Assembly (NCBI RefSeq): GCF_017641085.1
Contig: NZ_JAEPPI010000002.1
Coordinates: 620,001 to 684,000 of the forward strand
Source of the DNA: Gracilimonas sp.
Lineage (GTDB): Bacteria > Bacteroidota > Rhodothermia > Balneolales > Balneolaceae
Direction: 5' to 3'
DNA: 64,000 nt
Shown here: positions 26,148 to 36,094 of the stretch, in pieces
Numbering within the stretch: the stretch's first letter is position 1
Layout: each line of letters begins with the position of its first letter
Position numbers and translations under genes: made by a program
The notes under the pieces: generated by a model
What the model saw: the letters and a program-made list of their open reading frames with translations, nothing else
Database searches by the model: none
Told to the model about the DNA's origin: nothing

Positions 26148-28040
26148 CTACGCTCTCTCTGCCAGCTCCAGCCAGTGCAGTTCCTTTTCTTCCAATGACT
26201 CCTTCAATTCTTCAAATTCCTTCGACAGCTCATTCAGCTCCTCATAACCCAAATCGCCGCCACTCATTTTTTCTTCAAGGCGGGATTTCTCTTTTTCCAT
26301 TCTGGCGATTTCCTTCTCCAGCTTGTTGAATTCCCTTCGCTCGTTATAGCTTAGTTTTTTGGGTTGATCTGATGAGCTCTTTTGCTCAGGTTTTGTTTCT
26401 GGAGCCGGTTTCTCTTTTTTCGGGGATGAAGCGGCAGCCATACGGTTCAGCATTTCCTCACGGTATTCCTCATAGGTTCCGTGGAAATCATCAATCACCC
26501 CTTGTCCCTCAAACACAAAATAGTGGTCCACTAACTTATCCATAAAAAAGCGGTCGTGAGAAACGATGATCAGGCAGCCACCGAAGTTTTGAAGGAAATC
26601 TTCCAGTTTGTTTAAGGTGAGCAGATCCAGGTCGTTGGTAGGCTCATCAAGGATCAGGAAATTAGGGTTTTTGATAAGCACCATCATCAAGCCCAGCCGG
26701 CGCTTTTCACCGCCACTCAGCTTTTCAACAGGTGTGTACTGCATTTTGGATGGAAACATAAAATGTTCCAGAAACTGCGACGCCGTTATTCTGTCTCCAT
26801 TGGCGAGTTCGATGACTTCCGCCACTTCCTTTATGACTTCAATCACCCGCTTCGACTCATCAATTTTTATTCCCTTCTGCTGATAGTGACCAAATACAAT
26901 GGTCTCGCCGGTTTCAATCTCGCCGGAATCAGCGGGTTCTTCTCCCAGCAGTATTTTCAGAAAGGTGCTTTTGCCGACCCCATTCTTCCCCAAAACACCA
27001 ATGCGCTCGCCCTGCAAAAACTGGTAACTGAAATCGTCCAGGATAACGGTGTCATCATAGGCTTTGGAGATGTTCTTGAGCTCGAGCACTTTTCCGCCCA
27101 TCCGACTCATATTCACATCCAGCTGCAGTTCGGTTTCTTCCCGGCCTGATTGCGCCTTTTCTTGAGTCTTGTAAAAATCCTTGATCCGGGACTTGGATTT
27201 GGTGGTGCGGGCTTTGGGTCCGCGCCGCATCCACTCCAGCTCTTTCTTCATCAGCTTGCCGGCTTTGGCAATTTCGGTAGCCTCAATCTCTTCCCGCTCG
27301 GCTTTCTTCTCCAGGTAATATTCGTAATTCCCTTTATGGTGATAGAGCTTGCCGTAATCCAGCTCAAGGATATGATTACAAACGCGGTCCAGGAAATAGC
27401 GATCATGGGTTACCATCAGCAAGGTCATGGTACTTTTGGCGAGATACGATTCCAGCCACTCTATCATTTCCACATCCAGGTGGTTAGTCGGCTCATCCAG
27501 AATCAGCAGGTCCGGTTCATCCAGAAGCACAAAGGCGAGGGCCACCCGTTTTCGCTCTCCACCCGAAAGTGAAGCAATAGACTGATCCAGGTCATAGATA
27601 TTGAGCACGCCCAGGATCTGTTCCATTTGCTGCTCTACGTCCCAGGCTTCGGCGGCATCCATAGCAGCAGAAGCCTTCTCAAAAGCCTGCTGGGTTTGGG
27701 GGTTGAAATCCTCAGCCTGATCCCGAACAGCTTTTTCATAACGCTGCACAACCCGGATTTTCTCAGAATTTCCATGAGCTATGAACTCACTGATGGTCAT
27801 GCTGTCTTCCATGTCCGGCTCCTGTGCAAGAAATCCAACTTGAATGCCTTTTTGTGTCATCACTTTTCCGGAATCAGGCTCCATTTCTCCGGCAAGAATT
27901 TTCAGCAAGGTGGACTTCCCCGTACCATTGGGAGCAATCAGAGCTGTCTTATCTCCTTTGGACATGCCAAAGGTCAGGTCCTCAAAAAGAGGCTTAATCC
28001 CAAAATTTTTGGAAAGATTCTCGGTAGAAAGGTAGGTCAT
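26148..28040 (-). CDS. ABC-F family ATPase (Uup-like)
   Basis: The 630-residue soluble protein has two ABC domains without TMs. Walker A motifs are at 36-44 (APNGTGKST) and 351-359 (GKNGVGKST), with LSGGERKR at 158 and LSGGEKRR in domain 2, and Walker B LILDEPTNHLD and LILDEPTNDLD. A basic linker with MRRGPKARTTKSKSRIKDFY at 271-290 and a C-terminal Lys/Glu-rich coiled coil (about 575-628) match the Uup branch. ABC-F proteins act on ribosomes or on branched DNA intermediates. Monocistronic and divergent from the amidoligase operon, separated by a 285-bp gap. Confidence 0.93.
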   Translation of the reverse strand: MTYLSTENLSKNFGIKPLFEDLTFGMSKGDKTALIAPNGTGKSTLLKILAGEMEPDSGKVMTQKGIQVGFLAQEPDMEDSMTISEFIAHGNSEKIRVVQRYEKAVRDQAEDFNPQTQQAFEKASAAMDAAEAWDVEQQMEQILGVLNIYDLDQSIASLSGGERKRVALAFVLLDEPDLLILDEPTNHLDVEMIEWLESYLAKSTMTLLMVTHDRYFLDRVCNHILELDYGKLYHHKGNYEYYLEKKAEREEIEATEIAKAGKLMKKELEWMRRGPKARTTKSKSRIKDFYKTQEKAQSGREETELQLDVNMSRMGGKVLELKNISKAYDDTVILDDFSYQFLQGERIGVLGKNGVGKSTFLKILLGEEPADSGEIETGETIVFGHYQQKGIKIDESKRVIEVIKEVAEVIELANGDRITASQFLEHFMFPSKMQYTPVEKLSGGEKRRLGLMMVLIKNPNFLILDEPTNDLDLLTLNKLEDFLQNFGGCLIIVSHDRFFMDKLVDHYFVFEGQGVIDDFHGTYEEYREEMLNRMAAASSPKKEKPAPETKPEQKSSSDQPKKLSYNERREFNKLEKEIARMEKEKSRLEEKMSGGDLGYEELNELSKEFEELKESLEEKELHWLELAERA

Positions 28041-28325
28041 GTACGCTATAAAAAGTTAGAGCTCAATTGATGAATACCTAAAATAAGGATTTTATAGCGG
28101 GAACCCATTTATGAGTTTGAGTCTGATAACCTAAAGCCTTGCTCAATGTCCTGCGGACGCTGAAAGGTTGCTAATGATGAATGGAATAAGAAATCTAAAA
28201 GTGATTGCATGAGGCCAAAAACTAAATCACTCTTTTGAGATTTAGTGTTTTTGAGGCTAAAAATTCAGGATTGAAACTGACCTGACATCTGTTTAAGCTA
28301 ATTCACAAATCAAAAGAGGTAATAG

Positions 28326-29324
28326 TTGAAGTTTAAAACACCACCGGTCACGAAAAATCAAAAAGGCGAGGAGCGCTCTGTCGGATTCGAATTTGAATTC
28401 ACCGGCGTCGAAATGGCCGATGCAGCTAAGATGGTCGTGGACCTTTATGGCGGAGAAACAGAGCAGGTTAGCGGGTATGAGTTTAAAGTGAAGGACTCTG
28501 ATTACGGAACCTTCTCCCTGGAGCTGGATGCCAGCCTCTTTCTCAACAAAAAATATGAAGGGGTGTTGAAATCGGTTGGGCTGGATGTGGAAAAGCTTCA
28601 GAACAAGGACAAGCTGGAGGATACGCTGCGGGAGATGGCATCAACAGTTGTTCCCTTCGAAATCATCACTCCGCCTATTCCTTTTTCTCAACTGGACGCA
28701 CTTAACAAATTGGTAGATAAACTCCGGGAGTGGAAAGCAAAGGGAACGGGGAGTTCATTTTTCTATGCCTTTGGCCTGCATCTGAACCCGGAGGTGCCTG
28801 AGTTGACGGCGGAAAGTTTGTTGCGTCACCTGAAAGCCTATGTGATGCTGGACGCCTGGATTCGTCAGGATGCGGATATTGATATCAGCCGGAAGCTGAC
28901 GCCTTACATTAACGAGTACGAAATGAAATATATCCGTCACATTTTGCAGGAAGACTACCTTCCGGATTTGGAAACACTGATCCGGGATTACTTTGAATTC
29001 GATAACTCCCGAAACCGCCCGCTGGATATGCTCCCGGTGTTCCGGTTTTTGGAAGAAGAACTCACCGAAGAACTTTTGGATGAGAAACTGACTTCCGCCC
29101 GCCCCACCTTTCATTATCGGCTTCCGAACTGCTCCATTCAGGATGAAAGCTGGTCGCTGGGGGAGGAATGGAACCGTTGGTGGCTGGTTGAACGTTTAGC
29201 TGCTGATGAACAAACGCTAAATCAATACTCAAGAAGATTTCTGCAAATGGACGAGAAGACCTTATTTAGTGTAAAAAGGAAATGGATAAAGCTGATGGAT
29301 CGCTGGGTGCAAAATGTACGATAG
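28326..29324 (+). CDS. Putative amidoligase (COOH-NH2 ligase superfamily)
   Basis: The start is TTG at 28326, supported by an AGAGG ribosome site at 28315-28319. The 332-residue protein begins with VGFEFEFTG (E22-x-E24), the Mg/ATP-binding Glu pair of the glutamine-synthetase/ATP-grasp-like amidoligase clan, followed by EIITPPIP near residue 116 and FGLHLNPEVPE near residue 146. These match Pfam Amidoligase_2-type proteins, which are predicted to form isopeptide or amide bonds. The next gene overlaps by 11 bp and encodes a class I glutamine amidotransferase-like hydrolase, a linkage described for these ligases (Iyer and colleagues). The substrate is unknown. Confidence 0.83.
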   Translation: MKFKTPPVTKNQKGEERSVGFEFEFTGVEMADAAKMVVDLYGGETEQVSGYEFKVKDSDYGTFSLELDASLFLNKKYEGVLKSVGLDVEKLQNKDKLEDTLREMASTVVPFEIITPPIPFSQLDALNKLVDKLREWKAKGTGSSFFYAFGLHLNPEVPELTAESLLRHLKAYVMLDAWIRQDADIDISRKLTPYINEYEMKYIRHILQEDYLPDLETLIRDYFEFDNSRNRPLDMLPVFRFLEEELTEELLDEKLTSARPTFHYRLPNCSIQDESWSLGEEWNRWWLVERLAADEQTLNQYSRRFLQMDEKTLFSVKRKWIKLMDRWVQNVR

Positions 29325-30087
29325 AGAACCGGTCATTGGTATTACAGGTCCAACCGAGGGTGGAACCGGTGCTTGGATATTCACGGCCTTATCAGTAATT
29401 CTGCAGGGTGGGAAACCGCTACGTATCAACCCGGATACCCCGAGAAGCATCGATCAGATAGACGGATTGATTCTGGGTGGAGGTGCGGATGTGGAACCCA
29501 TGAAATACGGGCAGCAGCGAATCGTAAAAGCAAAGCTGGCCCGTGATAAACGTACGGTATTCGAATGGATCCTGTCGATTCTCTTTTTCCCGATATACTG
29601 GCTGGCCCGGTATTTTCAGCACACCAAACGATCACCGATCGATTTAGAACGGGATGCCCTTGAATTTAAGCTGCTGAAGCAGGCCATTGAGCGGGGACTT
29701 CCCGTGCTGGGCATCTGTCGGGGCATGCAGTTGATGAACGTACATTTTAAAGGAACGCTGCATCAGGACATCCGCGGGTTCTATGCAGAAAAAGCGCAGG
29801 TGTCGTCCATCTTCCCGAAAAAACGCATCACCATTAAAGACCACACAAAGCTGTGCGAACTGCTGCAGACCGATATCTGCAATGTAAACGCCCTGCATAA
29901 TCAAGCCATTGATGAACCCGGAAAGGGAATTGAGATCGCCTGCGAAGAACTGAATACCGGGATCACTCAAGCCATAGAACACACCGAATATCCGTTTATG
30001 ATTGGTGTGCAGTGGCACCCGGAGTACCTGATCCAGATTGCCCGCCAGCGTAATATTTTCAAGCAGCTGGTGAGTGCAGCGAGGTGA
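29314..30087 (+). CDS. Class I glutamine amidotransferase-like hydrolase (PuuD/C26 type) with hydrophobic insert
   Basis: The 257-residue protein retains the full triad: C135 in GICRGMQ, and H235 and E237 in QWHPEYL. GGGADVEP near residue 55 and NALHNQAID near 192 match the gamma-glutamyl-GABA hydrolase (peptidase C26) family. Unusually, about 35-40 residues separate GGADVEP from the helix DLERDALEF, including a hydrophobic stretch (about 82-102, VFEWILSILFFPIYWLARYF) that PuuD lacks; this could dip into the membrane. Translation is coupled to the amidoligase gene by an 11-bp overlap. A role in releasing or supplying gamma-linked amines to the ligase product is inferred. Confidence 0.86.
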   Translation: MYDREPVIGITGPTEGGTGAWIFTALSVILQGGKPLRINPDTPRSIDQIDGLILGGGADVEPMKYGQQRIVKAKLARDKRTVFEWILSILFFPIYWLARYFQHTKRSPIDLERDALEFKLLKQAIERGLPVLGICRGMQLMNVHFKGTLHQDIRGFYAEKAQVSSIFPKKRITIKDHTKLCELLQTDICNVNALHNQAIDEPGKGIEIACEELNTGITQAIEHTEYPFMIGVQWHPEYLIQIARQRNIFKQLVSAAR

Positions 30088-30115
30088 CTTGCATTGATTT
30101 AGTTGAAGCCAGCTA

Positions 30116-31357
30116 TTAATACAAAATCCGCGTTTTAATGGTATGCTTCACATTTCGGATTTCTTCAATCACCTGCTCGTCGTATTCTTTATCCACATCC
30201 AGTACCACATAGCCGATGTGCTCGTTGGTTTTCAGGTACTGCCCCAGAATATTAATATCGGAATCGGACAGGCATTTGTTGATTTCGGAAAGAACGCCCG
30301 GCTTGTTTTCGTGAATATGAAGTATACGATGTGCATTTTTTTGAACGGGCAGATTCAGCGGTGGCACCGAATGCGATCCAACCGTAGTTCCGTTATCAAT
30401 AAGGTTGATGAGCTTGGTGGATACATCATCCCCGATATTATACTGCGCCTCGATGGTGGAGCCGCCAATATGCGGCGTTAAAATCACATTAGGTAAATTC
30501 TGCAGGGCGGTTGTAAAATTCTCTCCCGACGACTCCGGCTCCTCAGGATATACATCAATTCCGGCTCCGGAAATATGACCGGATTCAATGGCCTCTTTCA
30601 GTGCCTGTATATCAACCACCGAACCCCGCGACAGGTTAAGCAGCACACTGCCCTTCTTCATTTGGGCAAATCGTTCGGCGTCTATCATCTTATTGGTACC
30701 CGGTGTGGCTGGTACGTGCAGCGTTACAATGTCCGATTTGTTAAGCAGTGCCTCCAGTGATTCCACCCGGGTGGCGTTACCCATGGGGAGCTTCGGCTCA
30801 ACATCATAAAAGAGCACATTGAAGCCCATATTCTCGGCCAGCACGGAAACCTGAGACCCAATATGTCCATACCCGATAATGCCAATGTTTTTACCGCGGA
30901 CCTCGTAACTGTCTTTCGCATCTTTTAGCCAGGTCCCTTCATGGGCTTTTTTATCACGAAGGGGAATCCGGCGTTTTAGCATAATGGATTCGGCAATAAC
31001 CAACTCAGCTACCGAGCGGGTGTTGGAATACGGAGAATTGAAAACGGTAATCCCGGCCATCATCGCGGCTTGCAGATCTACCTGATTGGTGCCGATGCAA
31101 AAGCAGCCGATGCCTTTCAGCTTGTTTGCTTTACTGATGACTTTCTCCGTGATCTGGGTTTTGGAGCGAATCCCAATCAGGTGGACATCTTCAATTTTAT
31201 CCAACAGCTCCTCTTCACTTAAGGCTTCATCCTGCGTTTCAACATTCAGGAAATTATGCTTTCTGAAATTTTCCTCCGCAGTGGGGTGAATTCCTTCCAA
31301 AAGCAGGACTTTAATATTTTCTTTGGGATAAGAAAGATCTTCGTTAGCAGTAGGCAT
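30116..31357 (-). CDS. serA: D-3-phosphoglycerate dehydrogenase
   Basis: This 413-residue enzyme is of the E. coli-type length with an ACT regulatory domain. The Rossmann motif GYGHIG is at 162-167, the catalytic residues are R244 (NLSRGS), E272 (YPEEP) and H296 (LTPHIGGS), and the ACT domain is at about 343-413 (RILHIHENKPGVLSEINKCL). It oxidises 3-phosphoglycerate with NAD in the first step of serine synthesis, and the ACT domain normally gives serine feedback. It is convergent with the amidoligase operon and monocistronic. Confidence 0.95.
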   Translation of the reverse strand: MPTANEDLSYPKENIKVLLLEGIHPTAEENFRKHNFLNVETQDEALSEEELLDKIEDVHLIGIRSKTQITEKVISKANKLKGIGCFCIGTNQVDLQAAMMAGITVFNSPYSNTRSVAELVIAESIMLKRRIPLRDKKAHEGTWLKDAKDSYEVRGKNIGIIGYGHIGSQVSVLAENMGFNVLFYDVEPKLPMGNATRVESLEALLNKSDIVTLHVPATPGTNKMIDAERFAQMKKGSVLLNLSRGSVVDIQALKEAIESGHISGAGIDVYPEEPESSGENFTTALQNLPNVILTPHIGGSTIEAQYNIGDDVSTKLINLIDNGTTVGSHSVPPLNLPVQKNAHRILHIHENKPGVLSEINKCLSDSDINILGQYLKTNEHIGYVVLDVDKEYDEQVIEEIRNVKHTIKTRILY

Positions 31358-31665
31358 ACATTTATTTTGAGTGTGAGTGAATGTCGGAAGGTAAAAAAGA
31401 TTTGCAGTTTTTTTAGGGTTAGTCTTTCACACAAAGTGATAGTGGTGCATTAATAACCGGGAAAGGATACATGTCTGAATAAACTATGCAGGGTGGGCAG
31501 TTTATATGAGTATTATCGGGAAGTGAATACTTTCATTCACTGTAACAAAGGTCAGGATGTCGCGAATAAGCCCACTCTTGGATTCGATTGCAGAAGTTTA
31601 ACTTTCTGTTAACTTGAGTGAATAATTCGGAAATTTGTATCGGGAACGCTAATCAACTAAAAAAA
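31358..31665. other. 308-bp divergent intergenic region
   Basis: This separates serA from the serine hydrolase gene. I see no open frame, strong palindrome or recognisable riboswitch. The last 48 bp are an in-frame upstream extension of the hydrolase from a GTG at 31618 that I regard as untranslated leader. Promoters of both genes must lie here but cannot be assigned. Confidence 0.5.
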
Positions 31666-33666
31666 ATGAAAAAACTGACTACGCTACTATGTGCATTTCT
31701 GTTAACGGCACCTTTAACGGTTGCTCAAAATTCAACCCCTCTAAAAATAGGTGAACAAATTGAAGGTGCGCTGAAAACTGGTGAAACAGATGTGTTTACC
31801 CTTACTGTTGACACCGATCAGTTTGTATATGGATTTGCCAATCAAAAAACGGTAGATGTGGTTATTACAGTGCATGGACCGGAAGGTGAGCAGATTGGAA
31901 CCTATGATAATCCAGCAAGAGGGAAAGAAAATTTTCAGTTTAATACAAAAAAAGCCGGGGAATACCGTTTTGAAATCGCACCATTTGAAGACGAAGAAGG
32001 AGAATACTCCATTTTGGTATCAACTGTGGAGCCGATAGCCACAGAACCTGACGGCAAGGTAGATCAAATGATGAGGCCGTATACCGGGAATGATGTTCCG
32101 GGTGCAGCGGCTATGGTGATAATAGATGGGGAAGTCGTATTTCAAAAATCATATGGTATGGCAAACCTGACGCATGATATCCCGATGTCTGAAAACACCC
32201 GTCATAATATTGGTTCTACATCAAAACAGTTTTTGGCATTTGGATCCCTTTTGCTGGAACAGGAAGGCAAGCTTAATCTGGATGATGATGTACGTGATTA
32301 CATCCCGGAGCTGCCGGAGTTTGAACACACCGTTACGCTCAGGCATCTGATCAATCACACCAACGGTTACCGTGAATTTTTGAATCTGGTTGCGATGACG
32401 GGAAGAAATCCAAGCACCAGTCTAAGTCAGGAGAAAATTATAGAAATCGTTCAGCGACAGCCGGAGCTCCAAAATGAGCCGGGGACGGAATGGAATTATA
32501 ACAACACCGGCTATGCACTTATGACGGAAGTAATAGAGCGGGTAACAAATATGACCTTTCCGCAGTGGATGCTGGAAAATGTGTTTAAACCGATTGGGAT
32601 GAATCATACCGTGGTACGAGCCAATCAAAAACAGGTAGTTCCAAATCGATCTCTCGGATATCAAAATTCGAAAGACGGAGGAGTGGAAGAAGTAACAGAT
32701 TTAGGCGGAGCTATGGGGGCCGGAGGCATTCACACTACAATGGGCGACCTGGCCAAATGGATAGATCACCTTCTGGATCCAAAAGTGGGCACTAAAGCTA
32801 TGATAAAAGAAATGTCCACGTCAGACACTTTAAAAAATGGAAACCCAACAAACTATGGGTTGGGCTTGATGATCGGTAAACACAGGGGGCTGGATTTTAT
32901 ACAACACGGAGGAGCAGATATGGCCCACCGATCTATGTTGAGAGTTGTTCCGGCTATCAGGGGGGCAGTGGTAACCCAAAGTAATTTTGCCTCTTTTGAC
33001 GGAAGTATTGCAAACCAAATCTCGGAAACCTTTTTTGAAGATTTTATGGAGCCGGTTTCTGACGAAGAAGGCGGCGAAGAAGAAATGCCAGCTGAAGAAA
33101 CAGAAACCTTTGTGTACAACCCGGCCGATTTTGAGCCGCTGACAGGACGTTACGAGCTGGAGGTGATGCCCGGCTTTATCCTCACATTCTCAAGAGACGG
33201 AGATCGTATTTACACACAGGCGACCGGGCAGCCGGAAATAAATATTACAGCTACATCTGACTCTACCTTTAGCCTGATAGGTGTGAACGCGTCGGTGACT
33301 TTTCACCAGAATGAAGACGGTACGGTTGATTCACTCACGCTGCATCAAAATGGAAATCACATTGCGAAGAGAATCGAATTTGAGCTTTCACTGGAAGAAA
33401 TGGAAGAATATACCGGCCGCTACTTCAGCGACGAAATAGAAACGGTATATGATATTGCCTTGGCCGACAGCTCCTTGTCGTTACAGAATTATCAGCTGGA
33501 AGATGATATCAAGCTTTTACCCGGAAGTGCCGATTCATTTAGCGGAGGATTTCCGATTTCTGAGGTTAAATTTGTAAGAAACGATGCCGGTGAAATAATC
33601 GGATTCGATGCCGGAAATGGCCGGACAGTAGGTGTGTTCTTTAAAAAATGGAGTGATACAAAGTAA
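31666..33666 (+). CDS. Secreted serine hydrolase, beta-lactamase class C / ClpP-unrelated PBP4* type
   Basis: I start at the ATG at 31666, which gives a typical signal peptide (MKKLTTLLCAFLLTAPLTVA). Counted from that start, the protein has a small N-terminal beta domain (about 20-120, PPC-like) followed by the serine beta-lactamase fold with S184-T-S-K187 as the nucleophile motif, Y278-N-N280, and the HGG triad near IQHGGADMAH. An acidic linker and a lipocalin-like C-terminal domain (about 480-660) follow, as in esterase/D-aminopeptidase EstB relatives. The likely role is a periplasmic esterase or peptidase; beta-lactam hydrolysis should not be assumed. Monocistronic. Confidence 0.9.
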   Translation: MKKLTTLLCAFLLTAPLTVAQNSTPLKIGEQIEGALKTGETDVFTLTVDTDQFVYGFANQKTVDVVITVHGPEGEQIGTYDNPARGKENFQFNTKKAGEYRFEIAPFEDEEGEYSILVSTVEPIATEPDGKVDQMMRPYTGNDVPGAAAMVIIDGEVVFQKSYGMANLTHDIPMSENTRHNIGSTSKQFLAFGSLLLEQEGKLNLDDDVRDYIPELPEFEHTVTLRHLINHTNGYREFLNLVAMTGRNPSTSLSQEKIIEIVQRQPELQNEPGTEWNYNNTGYALMTEVIERVTNMTFPQWMLENVFKPIGMNHTVVRANQKQVVPNRSLGYQNSKDGGVEEVTDLGGAMGAGGIHTTMGDLAKWIDHLLDPKVGTKAMIKEMSTSDTLKNGNPTNYGLGLMIGKHRGLDFIQHGGADMAHRSMLRVVPAIRGAVVTQSNFASFDGSIANQISETFFEDFMEPVSDEEGGEEEMPAEETETFVYNPADFEPLTGRYELEVMPGFILTFSRDGDRIYTQATGQPEINITATSDSTFSLIGVNASVTFHQNEDGTVDSLTLHQNGNHIAKRIEFELSLEEMEEYTGRYFSDEIETVYDIALADSSLSLQNYQLEDDIKLLPGSADSFSGGFPISEVKFVRNDAGEIIGFDAGNGRTVGVFFKKWSDTK

Positions 33667-33797
33667 TTCTAAACTCTAACGGTAGAGTAATCAACTTTTC
33701 AAATTGTCATCTTGAGTAGAAACAGGTTTTGTATAATTTCACTTGAGATAGCAGCGAGACTGGTGAAATGCTGAGTTCCTGCGTGCGCTGTAATTTT

Positions 33798-34997
33798 TTA
33801 CCGACCCTGAACGCGTTTTCTCAGCTTCATGCTGGTTTTATATTGCTTGTTATCGCGGATTAGGTGGAGGGTCATTTCTTCGCCCTCTTCGTATTCCCGC
33901 ATTAGGGCCCAGGCATGCATGTCGCTGGTTACGCGCTCTTCTCCAATTTGGACAATTACATCACCGGGCATAATGCCACATTCATAGGCAGGTCCGCTTT
34001 TGTTCACTTCAGTCACAAATAAGCCGAGAACCCGCGGGATGCTTGGATACTGCATGATCAGCTGTCGGGTAACGGGCACGAATTTCATTCCCGGATCATA
34101 TTCCAAAGAAACAGAGCCGGATTCCTGAAGCTGTGATATAATTTTTTGAACACGGTTACTGGGAATGGCAAAGCCTAATCCCACAAAACCGGAACTGGTT
34201 CCTCCTGTAAAAATAAAGGTATTGACGCCCATCACCTCGCCGTTGCTGTTCACCAGAGGTCCACCGGAATTACCGCGATTAATAGCAGCATCGGTTTGAA
34301 TCATTTCAACATAAACGCGAGGGTCCTGGGGGTCAGGGCGGAAGTCACGTTCTTTGGCACTTACCACTCCTACAGTAACGGAGGGCTGTCCGTCTGCAAA
34401 AAGCCCGAATGGGTTGCCCATAGCTATGGACCATTCACCCACCATGATATCATCGGAGTCCGCAAATTCTACATGGGGAAAAGACGTTCGGTCGCCTTTG
34501 ATTTGCAGCAGGGATAAATCAGCGAGTTCATCAGAGCCCAGCAATTCAGCTTCATGTTTGCTGCCATCCGAAAGGGCCACCATAATGGTTTTGGAGTTTT
34601 TACTGGCTACATGTTCATTGGTAACAACCAGTCCGTCTTCACTGATGATAAATCCTGAGCCGGAGCTTTTAACTTCACGCTGAACCGGCACATCAAAGTA
34701 TCTGAAAAAGAAAGAGTCAAATTCACGGGTATATCCCCGTTGAAGTTCGGTAACTGTAATGCTTACAACCGCCGGGCCGGCCTTTTCCACAGCATTGGTG
34801 ATGGCATTTTTGCGGGAGTCATCGACGGTTGGCTGGGTTTGATTTTGAGCCGGGTCTGATTGTTTTTGAGCTTTTGCCGGAGCAATAGTGCTTAAAGAAG
34901 CTAATGGAGCTTTATCCGGAATCGTTGCCTTTTGGTCGGGATTACACCCTGTAAACAATAAGATCAGCAGAGAAAGAATAGTAGCGTGTCTAACCAT
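33798..34997 (-). CDS. HtrA/DegP-like S1C serine protease lipoprotein
   Basis: The 399-residue protein has the lipobox LFTGC with the lipidated Cys at position 18, then a disordered linker to about 60. A trypsin-like domain follows with catalytic H129 (TNEHVAS), D160 (LADLSL) and S244 (RGNSGGPL), and a single C-terminal PDZ domain (about 305-395, containing ECGIMPGDVIVQIGEERV). Envelope quality control by cleaving misfolded proteins is the known family role. Being lipid-anchored with one PDZ makes it closer to DegS-like layouts than to DegP. Monocistronic. Confidence 0.93.
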   Translation of the reverse strand: MVRHATILSLLILLFTGCNPDQKATIPDKAPLASLSTIAPAKAQKQSDPAQNQTQPTVDDSRKNAITNAVEKAGPAVVSITVTELQRGYTREFDSFFFRYFDVPVQREVKSSGSGFIISEDGLVVTNEHVASKNSKTIMVALSDGSKHEAELLGSDELADLSLLQIKGDRTSFPHVEFADSDDIMVGEWSIAMGNPFGLFADGQPSVTVGVVSAKERDFRPDPQDPRVYVEMIQTDAAINRGNSGGPLVNSNGEVMGVNTFIFTGGTSSGFVGLGFAIPSNRVQKIISQLQESGSVSLEYDPGMKFVPVTRQLIMQYPSIPRVLGLFVTEVNKSGPAYECGIMPGDVIVQIGEERVTSDMHAWALMREYEEGEEMTLHLIRDNKQYKTSMKLRKRVQGR

Positions 34998-35098
34998 AGA
35001 CTGAGTTTTCGATTAGAATAAATAAGTAAGTTCAAATGGACTAAGCTAACGAAGCGACCGTCGCTTCCATTGCCCGTATATCCGGTTTAAAAATCCGG

Positions 35099-36034
35099 TT
35101 ACATATTTCTGAACAAGCGAAATAAAATGGTGCCAAGATGCATCATAAGTACAGAAGTCATTTTATACTCTTTGGATGTAAAAACCCTTTTTCGCTTCAG
35201 CACCACATAGCCAAATAACGGAACAGTAGGCGGAATTTTCATTTTATTCTTTATAAGCTGCTTTTCTGTGATGGCAAATAAAGGAATACCAATTTCAGCA
35301 GGAAGCCCTTCATCCTGAGAAGTTTCAATTAAGATTCCTCTCCCCGTGGTGTACACATTGTTAACCATATATGGCCTTTTCTTCTTAAGCAGTCGTTGAA
35401 AGGTCTCCTCTCGTTTAAGTTCACGAGGGCCATATCTTGGTGGGGGCTGAACGCCGTTAGCAAGCAGCATTTGAACCTTATCACCCTTAATCATCCAGAA
35501 GGAGAGATGATCGGTTTGCAGTTTCTGACCCAAAATTTTGCATAGCTTTTGCGTGGTATGAACAAAATCTCCAGATGATACTTCGAATAAAATACTTTTG
35601 GTGATGGCTTTCCGGTCAAGATCTAATTCAGGGGGTAAGTCCGGAATATCAACATTGGACACCATCTTGGCCCTGATCCGATTCTTCAGTTCTTCCGGCT
35701 TCTCATTAAAAAGGGATTTATCGATAAAATCGGCGGCTCCCAGCCCAAGTGCCATTTGCTCTTTTTCTACAGTAGGCAGGCTGGTCATGATGAGAACCGG
35801 GATGTTTTTACGGTCGGCATCTTCCATCAGGGCCTGCAGGAAATCGAGGCCCGACATCCCCGGCATATGGATATCAGTCAGGATGAAATGGACTTTCTTT
35901 TCGGCAAGCATATCAATGCCTTCCTGGGCGGTACCTGCCATCAGGATGTTATACTCATCACCCAGCATCTTATTAAGTATAAGATGAATGGGGGTATCGT
36001 CATCGATAATTAATAGGGTATAATCCTTATCCAT
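35099..36034 (-). CDS. Response regulator with C-terminal GAF-like domain
   Basis: The 311-residue protein has an N-terminal receiver domain: acidic pocket DDD at 11-13, phosphoacceptor D54 (FILTDIHMPGM), T85 and K107 (FIDKS). Residues about 135-311 form a separate alpha/beta domain (SILFEVSSGDFVHTTQKL, then later strands GIPLFAI and GYVVLKRKR) resembling a GAF-type sensor, not a DNA-binding domain. It therefore probably signals through protein or ligand contacts. No histidine kinase gene is adjacent, so it is an orphan regulator. Confidence 0.82.
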   Translation of the reverse strand: MDKDYTLLIIDDDTPIHLILNKMLGDEYNILMAGTAQEGIDMLAEKKVHFILTDIHMPGMSGLDFLQALMEDADRKNIPVLIMTSLPTVEKEQMALGLGAADFIDKSLFNEKPEELKNRIRAKMVSNVDIPDLPPELDLDRKAITKSILFEVSSGDFVHTTQKLCKILGQKLQTDHLSFWMIKGDKVQMLLANGVQPPPRYGPRELKREETFQRLLKKKRPYMVNNVYTTGRGILIETSQDEGLPAEIGIPLFAITEKQLIKNKMKIPPTVPLFGYVVLKRKRVFTSKEYKMTSVLMMHLGTILFRLFRNM

Positions 36035-36094
36035 GTTACTCTCTATTACTAACCGTTTAGGTCGCCATATAATAGCAAAAACTTAGAACTGGAA

